Shown: one piece after another, positions 44,665 through 55,123 of the stretch
How positions within the stretch are numbered: position 1 is the stretch's first letter
Layout: each line of letters starts with the position of its first letter
Assembly: GCF_003100395.1 (NCBI RefSeq)
Contig: NZ_CP029210.1
Coordinates: forward strand, 2,356,001 to 2,420,000
Length of the DNA: 64,000 nt
DNA from: Aquabacterium olei
GTDB lineage: Bacteria; Pseudomonadota; Gammaproteobacteria; Burkholderiales; Burkholderiaceae_C
Reading direction: 5' to 3'
The notes under the pieces: generated by a model
The model's input: only the letters and a program-made list of their open reading frames with translations
The model's database searches: none
Told to the model about the DNA's origin: nothing
Position numbers and translations under genes: made by a program

Positions 44665-46527
44665 ATGCCCTTGCCGACCGACCGCCCCTCGCTGTCTCTG
44701 CTGCCCATCCCTCGTTCCGCCTTGATGGTGGCCCTGGCAGCCAGCGCCCTGCTTGCGTCCCACGCCCACGCGCAGGCTGGCCGCAAGCCGTCCGAACGCA
44801 AGGCCGCCGAGGCACCTGCCGGCGCCGCCAGCAAACCCGTCGAAAACTCTTCCATGGACGGCGCGCTGTTCTATCAGGTGCTGATCGCCGAGATCGAATC
44901 CAACGGCGGCAATGCCGGCCCGGCCTACCAGCTCTACCTGGAAGCCGCGCGCCGGCAGCACACCACATCGCAAGGCAGCCAGCTGTACCAGCGCGCCGTC
45001 GAGATCGCCCTGCGGGCCAGGGCGGGTGAGCAGGCACTGGCCGCAGCCAAGGCCTGGCGTCAGGCGTACCCGCAATCGCGCGAGGCCTCCGACTACACCG
45101 CGCAGATCCTGATCGCACTGGGCCGCACCAATGAACTGGCCGCGCCCTTGCGCACCCTCATCCAGCAGACGCCGGCACCGCAGCAACCTCAGGTGATTGC
45201 CGGCCTGCCCCGCAGCCTGCAGCGCCTGCCGGACAAGCAGGCCGTGGCCCGCGTGGTCGACGACGCCACCCAGCCCTGGCGCCAGCCCCCGCTGGAGCTG
45301 GCCGAAGCATGGGGCGCCAGCGGCGAAGCCTGGCTCGGCGCGCGCCAGCCCGACAAGGTCATGGCCGCCGCTCAGCGTGCCCTCACACTGAAGCCCCAGC
45401 TTCCCCTGGCCGGCCTGCTGGCCGTCGATCTCATGGGCGTTCAGTCTGGCGCCGAGGACCTTGTGAAGGCCCAGCTCGCACGCCCGGATGCCGAGCCCCT
45501 GGTGCGCCTGGCCTACGGCCGCAAGCTCGCCAGCCTGAAACGCTACGAAGAGGCCGCCAGCCAGCTGGACACCCTGCTGGCCAGCCAGCCCTCGCAAACC
45601 GGCATCTGGCTGACGCTGGCCGCGGTCCGCATGGAATTGGGCCAGCTCGACAAGGCCGAGCAGGCACTCAAGCCGGTTCTGGAAGCCCCCCCGGCCGATA
45701 CCGCAGTCCAGGAAGGTGGCATGCCCCGCATGATGAGCGAGGCCAACAGCAGCGGCCTGACCGAGCAGCAACAGGCGCAGATCCTGATGGCGCAGATCGC
45801 CGAGCAGCGCAAGCAGCTGCCCACGGCGCTCGACTGGCTGGGGCGAGCCGACCCCGATCACCAGCTGATGGCCATCCAGAACCACCGCGCCCGCATCCTG
45901 GTCCGGCTGGGACGTGTCGACGAGGCCCGCGCCACCCTGCGCAAGCTCCCGGAGACCGAACCTCGCGACGCTGCCGTGAAAATTCAGGCCGAAGCCCAGT
46001 TGCTGCGCGAGGCCAAGCGCCACAAGGACGCCTACGAGGTGCTCGCCGAGGGCGTGCGCCGCTTTCCCGAAGACGGCGACCTGCTGTACGACCAGGCCAT
46101 GATGGCCGACCGCCTCGGCCGCCACGACGAGATGGAGCGGCTGCTGCGCAAGGCACTGACGCTCAACGCCGACAACGCCAATGCCCTCAACGCCCTGGGC
46201 TACAGCCTTGCAGACCGCGGCGTCCGCCTTGATGAGGCGCGGAGCCTGATCGATCGGGCCCTGACACTGCGCCCGGGTGACCCGTACATCACCGACAGCC
46301 TGGGGTGGGTCATGTTCCGGGCCGGCCAGACCGACGACGCCCTGCGCACACTGAAAGAGGCCTACGCCAAGCGGGCCGACCCCGAGATCGGCGCCCACAT
46401 CGGCGAAGTGCTCTGGCAGATGGGCCGCAAGGAGGAAGCGCTCCAGTACTTCCGGGAATCCCGCCAGGGTGACCCCGAAAACGAGGCGCTGGTCGAAACC
46501 CTCAAACGCTTGAAGATCAGGTTGTGA
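44665..46527 (+). CDS. Exported tetratricopeptide-repeat protein
   Basis: A 620-residue protein with a signal peptide ending near SHAHAQA (about residue 37). Several TPR units are visible, clearest at about 465-590 ([76 protein letters not shown]). The NALGYSL..R...EA and DSLGWV patterns are typical of the betaproteobacterial TPR protein encoded just before lolB. It is probably periplasmic or outer-membrane-associated and may help envelope assembly. Its stop overlaps the GTG start of lolB. Confidence 0.85.
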   Translation: MPLPTDRPSLSLLPIPRSALMVALAASALLASHAHAQAGRKPSERKAAEAPAGAASKPVENSSMDGALFYQVLIAEIESNGGNAGPAYQLYLEAARRQHTTSQGSQLYQRAVEIALRARAGEQALAAAKAWRQAYPQSREASDYTAQILIALGRTNELAAPLRTLIQQTPAPQQPQVIAGLPRSLQRLPDKQAVARVVDDATQPWRQPPLELAEAWGASGEAWLGARQPDKVMAAAQRALTLKPQLPLAGLLAVDLMGVQSGAEDLVKAQLARPDAEPLVRLAYGRKLASLKRYEEAASQLDTLLASQPSQTGIWLTLAAVRMELGQLDKAEQALKPVLEAPPADTAVQEGGMPRMMSEANSSGLTEQQQAQILMAQIAEQRKQLPTALDWLGRADPDHQLMAIQNHRARILVRLGRVDEARATLRKLPETEPRDAAVKIQAEAQLLREAKRHKDAYEVLAEGVRRFPEDGDLLYDQAMMADRLGRHDEMERLLRKALTLNADNANALNALGYSLADRGVRLDEARSLIDRALTLRPGDPYITDSLGWVMFRAGQTDDALRTLKEAYAKRADPEIGAHIGEVLWQMGRKEEALQYFRESRQGDPENEALVETLKRLKIRL

Positions 46528-47102
46528 GCCTCCGCCCCGTCATGCCGGCCGCGAGAAGGCTCACGCGCGCTGTTCTCCTCGGCACGCTGGGCGTGGCACT
46601 CCTCGGCTGCGCCACCCCCCAGCCCCCCCTGCCCGAGCCGGTGGCTTCGACCGAGTCCGTGTCCCTGCAAGGCCAACTGAGCATCAAGCTCGCCGCCTGG
46701 CTGGACCAGCCCGCGCGCGGCATCAGCGCCGGCTACTTCTTCGAGGGCGACGAACGCTCCGGCCGCATCGACCTCATGACGCCGCTGGGCAGCCAGATGG
46801 CGCGCGTGGTGTGGCAACCCGGCCGCGTGTGGCTGGAAGACGGGCGCGAGCGACGGGAATTCGAGTCACTCGACGCGCTCAGCGAGAGCCTCTTCGGCGA
46901 AGCACTCCCGCTGCGCGCCCTGCCCTGGTGGATGCAGGGCAAGCCCACGCCTGCCTTGCCCCATCAAGCTGACACCGGCACATTCGGCCAGGCTGGCTGG
47001 CGCATCGACACCCGCGCCGTGAATGAAGGCCGCATCACCGCCGAACGCCCCGGCTCGTCCGGCCAGCGCCCCGTCACCATCCGCATCGTTTCCGACCGCT
47101 GA
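46524..47102 (+). CDS. lolB: Outer-membrane lipoprotein receptor LolB
   Basis: A 192-residue lipoprotein that accepts lipoproteins from LolA and inserts them in the outer membrane. The signal ends in the lipobox LLGC (Cys29). [36 protein letters not shown] and [14 protein letters not shown] fit the family. The GTG start overlaps the upstream TGA (GTGA), indicating translational coupling. Short for LolB but complete. Confidence 0.88.
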   Translation: MSLRPVMPAARRLTRAVLLGTLGVALLGCATPQPPLPEPVASTESVSLQGQLSIKLAAWLDQPARGISAGYFFEGDERSGRIDLMTPLGSQMARVVWQPGRVWLEDGRERREFESLDALSESLFGEALPLRALPWWMQGKPTPALPHQADTGTFGQAGWRIDTRAVNEGRITAERPGSSGQRPVTIRIVSDR

Positions 47103-47107
47103 GCCCC

Positions 47108-47995
47108 ATGTCCGCCCTCCTCGGCCTGCCCGCCCCGGCCAAGATCAACCTCTTCCTCCACGTCACCGGACGGCGCCCCGACGGCTACCACCTCCTGCAG
47201 TCCGTCTTCATGCTGATCGACTGGCAGGACAGCATCGACCTGACCCTGCGCAGCGACGGCTGCCTGCAGCGCCACGACCTCACGGTCACCCTGCCCGACG
47301 ACGACCTGTGCCTGCGCGCCGCCCGCCTGCTTCAGCAGGAAAGCGGCACCCCGCTCGGTTGCGACATCGGCATCCGCAAACACGTTCCCTGGGGCGCCGG
47401 CCTGGGCGGCGGCAGTTCGGATGCGGCCACGGTGTTGCTCGGCCTCAATCAGCTCTGGGGCCTGCAATGGTCGCGCACGCGTCTGGAAGCCCTGGCGCTG
47501 CGACTGGGCGCCGACGTGCCCTTCTTCGTGCGTGGCCGCAACGCCTGGGTGGAAGGCGTGGGTGAAGCCATCACGCCCATCGAACTGCCACACAGTGTGT
47601 TGAAAACGCCACTGGCCCTGCTGAAGCCGCCGGTGGCGGTGCCCACCGCGGCGATTTTTGGATCGCCCGCGTTGAAACGCGACACACCCCATGCTATAGT
47701 CGCAGTCTTTCTTGCAGCGCCCAAGCGCTTCGGCAGAAATGACTTGCAAGAGCCCGCAACGGCTTACAGCAACCAGATCAGCCAGGCACTTGAGATCATG
47801 CAGAACCGCTTCGGCAACAGCCGGATGACGGGTTCAGGCAGCACGGTGTTTTCATGGATCGACGATGACGCACAGCCTGAAAACGGTTTCCAGCCTTGCG
47901 ATGTGGGCCTGAATGATCCGGACTGGGTCGGTCGCGTGACACGCGGTCTGCCTCGGCACCCTCTGCTGGAGATGCTCGATCCGATCCGTGATTGA
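47108..47995 (+). CDS. ispE: 4-diphosphocytidyl-2-C-methyl-D-erythritol kinase IspE
   Basis: A 295-residue GHMP kinase of the non-mevalonate isoprenoid pathway. Lys12 in APAKINLFLHV, the ATP loop GLGGGSSDAA at 98-107, Asp136 in GADVPFF and the C-terminal MTGSGSTVFSW are conserved. It follows lolB by 5 bases. A strong sigma-70-like promoter lies inside its 3' third (47672-47700), pointing to tRNA-Gln and prs, as also described for the ispE-prs locus of E. coli. Confidence 0.94.
   Translation: MSALLGLPAPAKINLFLHVTGRRPDGYHLLQSVFMLIDWQDSIDLTLRSDGCLQRHDLTVTLPDDDLCLRAARLLQQESGTPLGCDIGIRKHVPWGAGLGGGSSDAATVLLGLNQLWGLQWSRTRLEALALRLGADVPFFVRGRNAWVEGVGEAITPIELPHSVLKTPLALLKPPVAVPTAAIFGSPALKRDTPHAIVAVFLAAPKRFGRNDLQEPATAYSNQISQALEIMQNRFGNSRMTGSGSTVFSWIDDDAQPENGFQPCDVGLNDPDWVGRVTRGLPRHPLLEMLDPIRD
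47672..47700 (+). promoter_or_regulatory. Promoter inside ispE, towards tRNA-Gln and prs
   Basis: TTGAAA (47672-47677), exactly 17 bp, TATAGT (47695-47700). Both hexamers are 5 of 6 matches to consensus. It is within the coding sequence of ispE, about 430 bases before tRNA-Gln. Confidence 0.6.
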
Positions 47996-48033
47996 ACAGC
48001 ATCGACAGAAGATGATGCAGAGACGCAACAGAC

Positions 48034-48063
48034 TTGCAAACGTCGCAAAAATCGACATACAAT
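48034..48063 (+). promoter_or_regulatory. tRNA-Gln promoter
   Basis: TTGCAA (48034-48039), 18-bp spacer, TACAAT (48058-48063), followed by the GC-rich discriminator CCGAGGC typical of stable-RNA promoters under growth-rate control. It is 73 bases upstream of the mature tRNA. Confidence 0.7.
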
Positions 48064-48135
48064 CCGAGGCTCTCGACAAGAGAACAGCTTACTAGGTCGC
48101 AGACAAGAACGTCAGTTCAAGACTGTGTCCTGAGT

Positions 48136-48212
48136 AGGGGAGTCGCCAAGTTGGTCAAGGCATCGGATTTTGATTCCGACATGCGAGGGTTCGAGTCCTT
48201 CCTCCCCTGCCA
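48136..48212 (+). tRNA. tRNA-Gln (anticodon TTG)
   Basis: A 77-base tRNA with encoded CCA. Acceptor stem AGGGGAG/CTCCCCT, D-stem GCC/GGC, anticodon stem TCGGA/TCCGA with loop TTTTGAT (anticodon TTG at 48170-48172, reading CAA and by wobble CAG), variable loop CATGC, T-stem GAGGG/CCTTC with loop TTCGAGT, discriminator G. All stems pair except one G-T. Confidence 0.95.
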
Positions 48213-48248
48213 GATTTCTTCTGTGCGGTCTTTGCTGATCACACAACA

Positions 48249-48338
48249 TCACCTGCCCTGAACCTTCCGCGAAGGCAGATGCCAACAGGCATCAACCGGA
48301 CAGGCTCCGGTTTCCTCAGGGGCAAGGTGACAGGGCAG
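48249..48338 (+). ncRNA. Structured prs leader RNA, candidate cis-regulator
   Basis: A closing stem of 13 pairs forms between 48249-48261 (TCACCTGCCCTGA) and 48316-48330 (TCAGGGGCAAGGTGA, with one A and one G bulged). It encloses three perfect hairpins: CCTTC-CGC-GAAGG (48263-48275), GATGCC-AACA-GGCATC (48278-48293) and AACCGGA-CAGGC-TCCGGTT (48294-48312), a compact four-way junction. The 5' strand has an exclusive alternative: CTGCCCTG (48253-48260) pairs perfectly with CAGGGCAG (48331-48338). The prs start is 42 bases further on. I recognise no Rfam class. Confidence 0.55.
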
Positions 48339-48379
48339 ATGGTCATTTCGTCATCATCTCCGTCCCCAACGGCCCGCCC

Positions 48380-49342
48380 ATGCTCTCCGACACCGTTCTC
48401 TTCACCGGCAACGCCAACCCGGCGCTCGCTCAGGAAATCGCCACCAGCCTCGGCATCTCTCTGGGCAAGGCCGCTGTCGGCCGCTTCTCGGACGGCGAGA
48501 CCACGGTCGAAATTCAGCAGAACGTGCGCGGTCGCGAAGTGTTCGTGGTGCAGTCCACCTGCGCCCCGACCAACGACAACCTGATGGAACTGCTGATCAT
48601 GGCCGACGCACTCAAGCGTGCATCGGCCCAGCGCATCACGGCCGTCATCCCCTACTTCGGCTACGCCCGCCAGGATCGCCGCCCGCGTTCCACCCGCGTG
48701 CCCATCTCGGCCCGCGTGGTGGCCAACATGCTGGAAGCCGTCGGCGTCAACCGCGTCCTGACCATGGACCTGCACGCCGACCAGATCCAGGGCTTCTTCA
48801 ACATCCCGGTCGACAACATCTACGCGTCGCCCGTGCTGCTGTCCGACCTGCAGGCCAAGAAGTACGAAGACCTGGTGGTCGTGTCGCCCGACGTGGGTGG
48901 CGTGGTTCGCGCTCGCGCGCTGGCCAAACAGCTGGGCTGCGATCTGGCCATCATCGACAAGCGTCGCCCCAAGGCGAACGTCTCCGAAGTGATGCACGTG
49001 ATCGGCGAAATCGAGAACCGCAACTGCGTGATCATGGACGACATGATCGACACCGCCGGCACGCTGGTGAAGGCGGCCGAAGTGCTGAAGGAGCGCGGCG
49101 CCAAGAGCGTGTACGCCTACTGCACGCACGCCGTGTTCTCGGGCCCGGCCATCGAGCGCATCAAGGCTTCGCACCTCGACGAAGTCGTGATCACCAACAC
49201 CATTCCGCTGGCCGAGGCTGCCAAGGGCACCGCCAAGATCCGCCAGCTGAGCACCGCATTCCTGTTTGCCGAAACCATCCGTCGCATCACCGACGGCGAC
49301 TCGGTGACATCCCTGTTTGCGGAACAGAACAACAACTTCTGA
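48380..49342 (+). CDS. prs: Ribose-phosphate pyrophosphokinase (PRPP synthetase)
   Basis: A 320-residue enzyme making PRPP from ribose 5-phosphate and ATP, the precursor of nucleotides, His, Trp and NAD. Class I features: [12 protein letters not shown], the ATP-binding [35 protein letters not shown] and the PRPP loop [16 protein letters not shown]. Length and C-terminus ([10 protein letters not shown]) match bacterial Prs. It follows tRNA-Gln with a 167-base leader that folds strongly. A terminator-like hairpin follows and partly insulates rplY. Confidence 0.96.
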   Translation: MLSDTVLFTGNANPALAQEIATSLGISLGKAAVGRFSDGETTVEIQQNVRGREVFVVQSTCAPTNDNLMELLIMADALKRASAQRITAVIPYFGYARQDRRPRSTRVPISARVVANMLEAVGVNRVLTMDLHADQIQGFFNIPVDNIYASPVLLSDLQAKKYEDLVVVSPDVGGVVRARALAKQLGCDLAIIDKRRPKANVSEVMHVIGEIENRNCVIMDDMIDTAGTLVKAAEVLKERGAKSVYAYCTHAVFSGPAIERIKASHLDEVVITNTIPLAEAAKGTAKIRQLSTAFLFAETIRRITDGDSVTSLFAEQNNNF

Positions 49343-49355
49343 TCCGTTTCTGCTG

Positions 49356-49381
49356 ACCGCGGCCTCGGCCGCGGTTTCTTT
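49356..49381 (+). terminator. Terminator or attenuator between prs and rplY
   Basis: Stem ACCGCGGC (49356-49363) and GCCGCGGT (49368-49375) around CTCG, then TTTCTTT. The interrupted T-run suggests partial termination. Confidence 0.7.
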
Positions 49382-49422
49382 CAGCGCCTGGTCGCGGGCG
49401 CTTTACCAACTTGGAGCATTCC

Positions 49423-50046
49423 ATGAAATTCGTCGCTTTTGAGCGCAATCTGCAGGGGACCGGAGCGAGCCGCCGCCTGCGCAATTCCGGCAAGACCCCG
49501 GGCATCGTTTACGGCGCCGGCAAGGCCCCGCAGAACATCGAGCTGGACCACAACGCCCTGTTCCACGCCATGCGCAAGGAACAGTTCCACTCGTCCATCC
49601 TGGACATGGAACTGAACGGCGAAGTGCAGAAGGTCCTCCTGCGCGACTATCAGATTCACCCGTTCAAGCGCCTCGTCCTGCACGTGGACCTGCAACGCGT
49701 GGACGCCACCACCCGCATCCGCAAGAAGGTGCCTCTGCACTTCGTGAACGAAGCAGAGTCGCAGGCCGTCAAGATCGACAAGTGCCTGATCAACCACGTC
49801 GTGACCGAACTGGAAATCGAGTGCCTGGCTGAACAGCTGCCCGAGTTCCTGACCGTCGACCTGAGCAACGTCGTCAAGGGCCAGTCGATCCACGTCGAAG
49901 ACCTGACGCTCGACAGCCACATCAAGGTCATCACCCACGGCCGCAAGAACCCGGTGATCGCCACTGTGGTCGAGCCGGTTGCCGAAGAAATCGTGGCTGC
50001 TCCGGTGGCTGCCGAGCCCGCCAAGGGCAAGAAGGGCAAGAAGTAA
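49423..50046 (+). CDS. rplY: 50S ribosomal protein L25/CTC
   Basis: A 207-residue long-form L25 (CTC/TL5 family) that binds 5S rRNA. The L25 domain (about 1-95) shows [24 protein letters not shown] and LHVDLQRVD; a second beta domain follows, and a Lys/Gly tail (KGKKGKK) ends it. ATG 49423 has GGAG 8 bases upstream; a TTG 4 codons earlier is unlikely. The order prs-rplY-pth is common in proteobacteria. Confidence 0.95.
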   Translation: MKFVAFERNLQGTGASRRLRNSGKTPGIVYGAGKAPQNIELDHNALFHAMRKEQFHSSILDMELNGEVQKVLLRDYQIHPFKRLVLHVDLQRVDATTRIRKKVPLHFVNEAESQAVKIDKCLINHVVTELEIECLAEQLPEFLTVDLSNVVKGQSIHVEDLTLDSHIKVITHGRKNPVIATVVEPVAEEIVAAPVAAEPAKGKKGKK

Positions 50047-50068
50047 TTTCTTGCGCTTCGGCACAGTC

Positions 50069-50096
50069 AAGCCCCGCCTCGGCGGGGCTTTTCTTT
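50069..50096 (+). terminator. Rho-independent terminator after rplY
   Basis: Stem AAGCCCCGCC (50069-50078) and GGCGGGGCTT (50081-50090), with T-rich tail TTTTCTTTT through 50096. Confidence 0.9.
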
Positions 50097-50129
50097 TGTG
50101 AGACGGTCTCCCGATAATCGAGCCCCAAC

Positions 50130-50765
50130 ATGATTCGCCTGTTTGTCGGCCTGGGCAACCCGGGCCCTGAATACGAAGACACCCGGCACAACGCGGGCTT
50201 CTGGTACATCGACGCCCTCGCCCGTCGCCTGGGCGTGCACCTGCAACCCGACCGGGCCTATCACGGGCTGGTGGCGCGCGCCAACCTGCCGCAAGGGCCG
50301 GTGTGGCTGCTGCAGCCCCAGACCTTCATGAACCTGTCCGGCAAGTCGGTCGCACCGCTGGCCCGCTTCTTCAAGATCAACCCGGACGAAGTGCTCGTGG
50401 CGCACGACGAACTCGACATGCTGCCCGGCCAGGTCAAGCTCAAGAAGGGTGGCGGCCACGCGGGCCACAACGGCCTGCGCGACATCCACGCGCAACTCGG
50501 CTCGGGCGACTACCACCGCCTGCGCCTGGGCATCGGCCATCCGGGCGTGAAGCACGAGGTGGCGGCCTATGTCCTGCGCAAACCGCCCCAACCCGAACGG
50601 GAAGCCATCTACAAGTGCATCGACCAGGCGCTGGACGCCACTGAGGCGCTGCTGTCCGGCGACATGGCCAAGGCGACGGCCACCATCCACGCTGGCCCGC
50701 AGCGCCCCAAGCCCCCGCGCAAGCCGCCTGCCGCCGACGGCAGTCCCTCGACATCCCAGACCTGA
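50130..50765 (+). CDS. pth: Peptidyl-tRNA hydrolase
   Basis: A 211-residue enzyme releasing tRNA from stalled peptidyl-tRNAs. All catalytic residues appear at the E. coli positions: Asn10, His20 ([11 protein letters not shown]), Asp93 ([10 protein letters not shown]) and Asn114 (GHNGLRDIH). A Pro/Lys-rich tail of about 20 residues is extra. A -10 box GATAAT (50113-50118) ends 11 bases before the ATG, giving a leader of only about 5 bases and no Shine-Dalgarno sequence. Confidence 0.95.
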   Translation: MIRLFVGLGNPGPEYEDTRHNAGFWYIDALARRLGVHLQPDRAYHGLVARANLPQGPVWLLQPQTFMNLSGKSVAPLARFFKINPDEVLVAHDELDMLPGQVKLKKGGGHAGHNGLRDIHAQLGSGDYHRLRLGIGHPGVKHEVAAYVLRKPPQPEREAIYKCIDQALDATEALLSGDMAKATATIHAGPQRPKPPRKPPAADGSPSTSQT

Positions 50766-50771
50766 AGCACC

Positions 50772-51233
50772 ATGCGCCGCCCGCCGCCCTCCCTGCCCCC
50801 CTGGCCCTGGATGAAGATCGCCCTGTGCGCCATCGCACTGGCCGGGGCGTCGGCCCCGATGGTGGCGGCCGCGACCGTGGTCTATCGCTGCAGCGAGGGT
50901 GGGTCGGTGGTGCTGAGCCAGTTTCCCTGTGCGGGCGGCCAGCGCCAGCCGGTTCGCGAGGACCTGCGCACGGAAGCGCAGCTGCATGACGCGCTCAATC
51001 GACGCGCCCGGGCGCAGGAACAACTTCAGCGTGCACAGGCCGCACAGCGCAAGCAAGCGGAGCAGCCTGCGCTCGTGTCGAAGACGCCAGCGGCCGCGCC
51101 CGAGCCCGACAACGACACCCCGCCGAAGCGAGCCCGCCGGGCGCAAGACCGAGATCCGCGATTGTTTACCGCGCGTGCGCCTCGGGCTACACAGGCCGCA
51201 CCGGCAGGCAACGGCCAGGACGCCAGCCGCTGA
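50772..51233 (+). CDS. Secreted DUF4124-like protein of unknown function
   Basis: A 153-residue protein with a hydrophobic signal segment (residues 14-33) and ATVVYRCSEGGSVVLSQFPCAGGQRQPV, resembling the DUF4124 domain (two Cys). The remainder is charged and Gln/Ala-rich (coiled-coil-like, 70-100), then low complexity. Periplasmic location is likely. The start could be the ATG 50811 (MKIALC) rather than 50772. It follows pth by 6 bases. No function can be assigned. Confidence 0.65.
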   Translation: MRRPPPSLPPWPWMKIALCAIALAGASAPMVAAATVVYRCSEGGSVVLSQFPCAGGQRQPVREDLRTEAQLHDALNRRARAQEQLQRAQAAQRKQAEQPALVSKTPAAAPEPDNDTPPKRARRAQDRDPRLFTARAPRATQAAPAGNGQDASR

Positions 51234-51273
51234 CGCTGACGCTGACCGCTTCGGGCAAAAAAGTGGCGCGCGT

Positions 51274-51582
<309 letters not shown>

Positions 51583-52086
51583 TCAGGCCGGGCGCCGGGC
51601 CACGCGCTCGTGCAGGCGGGCCAGCACGCTGGGCGCCACGAACTTCGACACGTCACCGCCCAGCATCGCGATCTCGCGCACAAAGGTGCCCGATACGAAC
51701 TGGAACTGGTCGGACGGCGTCAGGAACACGGTTTCGACATCGGGCATCAGTTGCCGGTTCATGCCGGCCATCTGGAACTCGTACTCGAAGTCGCTCACGG
51801 CCCGCAGCCCGCGCACCACCACCTTGCCTCCGTGGCCCACCACGAAATCGCGCAACAGTCCTTCGAAGGCGATGACCTCGACATTCGCGTGCCGCGCCGC
51901 GAGTTCCTTGGCCATGTCCAGCCGCTCTTCCAGCGAGAACATCGTCTTCTTGTGATGCCCCGCGGCCACCGCAACGATGAGGCGGCCAAACAGCTGGCTG
52001 GCGCGCCGCATCAGGTCGGCATGCCCAAGGGTCATGGGGTCGAACGTGCCGGGATAGACGGCGGTCGGGGAAGCAGACGGGCTCAA
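51583..52086 (-). CDS. coaD: Phosphopantetheine adenylyltransferase CoaD
   Basis: A 167-residue nucleotidyltransferase, penultimate step of coenzyme A synthesis. [21 protein letters not shown] holds the TxGH-type motif, [22 protein letters not shown] binds the acceptor, and [16 protein letters not shown] corresponds to the ISSTxVR motif. The start is a TTG at 52086, supported by CCGGAG 7 bases upstream. It is downstream of rsmD, the usual pair. Confidence 0.94.
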   Translation of the reverse strand: MSPSASPTAVYPGTFDPMTLGHADLMRRASQLFGRLIVAVAAGHHKKTMFSLEERLDMAKELAARHANVEVIAFEGLLRDFVVGHGGKVVVRGLRAVSDFEYEFQMAGMNRQLMPDVETVFLTPSDQFQFVSGTFVREIAMLGGDVSKFVAPSVLARLHERVARRPA

Positions 52087-52158
52087 ACGGGGCTCCGGAA
52101 AGGAACGGATTCGGTGGATGCCGTGGCCGTGAGGACAGCACCAGCGTCAGTGTAAGCG

Positions 52159-52869
52159 TCAGGCAGACAGTGCGTGGGCGCGGCCGTCTTCCTCCACGCG
52201 GCGGAAGAGGTGAAAGTGCACTGCGCCGGCCCGATCGCGGCGATGCAGTGCCAGCCCGGGCCGCGCTTCGAACGCGCACGACGCTTCCAGGTAGATCCAG
52301 CCCCCCTCCGGCACACATCCGCGCGCCGCCGCCAGGGCCCGGTCAAAGGCCTGGCCATCGAACGGGGGGTCGAGGAACACGGCGTCGAAACGGCCGGCCT
52401 GCGCAGGCTGGCTCATCCACGTGAGCGCGTCGGTCTGGTGAATGTGCACCTGCCGAGCCTGCAGCCGGGTCTTCACGGCCTGCAGTCCGCGCACCAGGGC
52501 GGGCTCACGCTCGAGCATCACGACCTCGTCGGCGCCACGAGAGGCGGCCTCCCAGCCGAGCGCGCCAGAACCGGCATACGCGTCCAGCACGCGCCAGCCC
52601 TGCAGATCCTGCCCCAGCCAGTTGAACAGCGTTTCACGCACGCGGGCGGGCGTCGGGCGCAGGCCGGACGACACCGGGACCGGCAAGGGCGTGCGCCGCC
52701 ATTGACCGCCGATGATCCGGACTTCCTGGGGCGCGCCGGAGGCGACCTTTTCCGCCGCGCGGCGCCCGGCGTCGGACCGCGCGCCTTTCGCCGTCGGCGA
52801 ATCGGCGCCGGCAGCCCCTGCGCGCGCCGAACGGGGACCGGATCTGGAGGAGGAACGGGGGGAAGACAT
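52159..52869 (-). CDS. rsmD: 16S rRNA (guanine966-N2)-methyltransferase RsmD
   Basis: A 236-residue SAM-dependent methyltransferase. A basic, disordered N-terminal tail of about 48 residues precedes the core: VRIIGGQWRRTPLPVP, LRPTPARVRETLFNWLG, SAM motif LDAYAGSGALGWEAASRGA and catalytic LDPPF. The tail contains several possible internal starts. It diverges from ftsY with 39 bases between starts, as in E. coli. Confidence 0.92.
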   Translation of the reverse strand: MSSPRSSSRSGPRSARAGAAGADSPTAKGARSDAGRRAAEKVASGAPQEVRIIGGQWRRTPLPVPVSSGLRPTPARVRETLFNWLGQDLQGWRVLDAYAGSGALGWEAASRGADEVVMLEREPALVRGLQAVKTRLQARQVHIHQTDALTWMSQPAQAGRFDAVFLDPPFDGQAFDRALAAARGCVPEGGWIYLEASCAFEARPGLALHRRDRAGAVHFHLFRRVEEDGRAHALSA

Positions 52870-52896
52870 CGCGAGATTGTAAGAAGGGGCGCCCTC

Positions 52897-52902
52897 TACA
52901 AT
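52897..52902 (+). promoter_or_regulatory. ftsY -10 box, leaderless geometry
   Basis: TACAAT ends 6 bases before the ftsY ATG, the same spacing as at mutL. The best -35 at 17 bp (AGATTG, 52874-52879) is weak. No Shine-Dalgarno sequence is present. Confidence 0.45.
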
Positions 52903-52908
52903 GGATGC

Positions 52909-54123
<1,215 letters not shown>

Positions 54124-54127
54124 TCGT

Positions 54128-54988
54128 TCAGAGCCGGCTGATCGGGCCCAGCGGCATCGGCTCGGAATCCAGGTCGTCAAACCAGGTGGAAGGCGGTGGC
54201 TCCCGGCGCGCCACTTCGGGGTCTTCCGGGTCTTCATGGATCGCGGCCCGCCAGGCGTCCAGGTTTCCGCTGGCGGATTCGTCTACCTGCATGCCGTGCA
54301 ACGCCGATGCCGGGTTCTGCAACGAGGCGACCACGGCCGCCGCTTCCGCGGTGCGCCGCGCGACATTCACATCCTGATAGCCAGACCGGCCCGAGGTGCT
54401 GATGGCCGCGCCCAGGATGGCTTCACGCGCCACCGCCGGCCCGGGCAATGCCCCCTCCAGCCACACATGCACGGGGATGCGCGCGGCCGTCAGCACCCGG
54501 TCCATGCGCGCATGGCGTTGCTGGCTGCGCTCCTTCTCGCGTGACATGGGCTGGCGGATTTCGACCACCGCCACCACCTGCGAGGCGGCGTCGCACACGA
54601 CCAGATCGGCGCAGAGTGACCCGACGCGGCGCAGCCATTCGCTGTAGGAGTTGCGCGTGGGCACCTTGATGAAACGCGCCACCGGCACCTGCGCCAGCAC
54701 CATGTGTTCGGGCAGCGCCTTGCGCAGAATGTGCCAGGCCTCTCGTTCTGCACTGGTCAGCACCCGCGTGGCCACCGGCTCCCAGCCGATCAGCGTGTCC
54801 AGGTCGGATTCGGGCACAGACGCCTTGCGAGACACCTTGGCGGGCCGGGCCACGCGCGGCGCAGCCCGCCCGGATCGCCCGCCCACCGAAGCAAGGCGGG
54901 CCCGCCGCCACCACCACGCAGCGGCAATGCCACCGGGCGCGAGGACGCCGGCGGCCAAGGCCGGCCAGATCGAGGCCAAGTCCATCAT
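54128..54988 (-). CDS. DUF2726 protein with one membrane anchor
   Basis: A 286-residue protein with an N-terminal hydrophobic helix (residues 4-28) and a DUF2726 domain (about 62-200), related to PD-(D/E)xK nucleases. The core residues could be Asp in CADLVVCDA and Glu in VVAVVEIRQP. The C-terminal 80 residues are low complexity and acidic. GGAAGAG upstream supports the ATG at 54988. It reads towards ftsY and lies downstream of ffh on the same strand, 135 bases away. No function is known. Confidence 0.75.
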   Translation of the reverse strand: MMDLASIWPALAAGVLAPGGIAAAWWWRRARLASVGGRSGRAAPRVARPAKVSRKASVPESDLDTLIGWEPVATRVLTSAEREAWHILRKALPEHMVLAQVPVARFIKVPTRNSYSEWLRRVGSLCADLVVCDAASQVVAVVEIRQPMSREKERSQQRHARMDRVLTAARIPVHVWLEGALPGPAVAREAILGAAISTSGRSGYQDVNVARRTAEAAAVVASLQNPASALHGMQVDESASGNLDAWRAAIHEDPEDPEVARREPPPSTWFDDLDSEPMPLGPISRL

Positions 54989-55123
54989 GAGGCTCTTCCT
55001 GCCCAAGGCATGCACCGGATGGCGGATCCGGACCGTCTCCGATCTTCGGCGGTCTGACGCCTCAATAAAGGGTTGTGTAGCGAAGTGCGACGTCTGTCAC
55101 ACCTGCTCACATGGGGCCGGGGG

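Noticed and set aside
48213..48379. Known ykkC-type PRPP riboswitch before prs
   Set aside because: I could not find the ykkC core motifs; the observed fold is a multi-hairpin junction of a different layout.
54989..55123. 4.5S RNA next to ffh
   Set aside because: No GGAAGCAGC/GGTCAGG-like asymmetric-loop signature and no suitable long hairpin in the gap.
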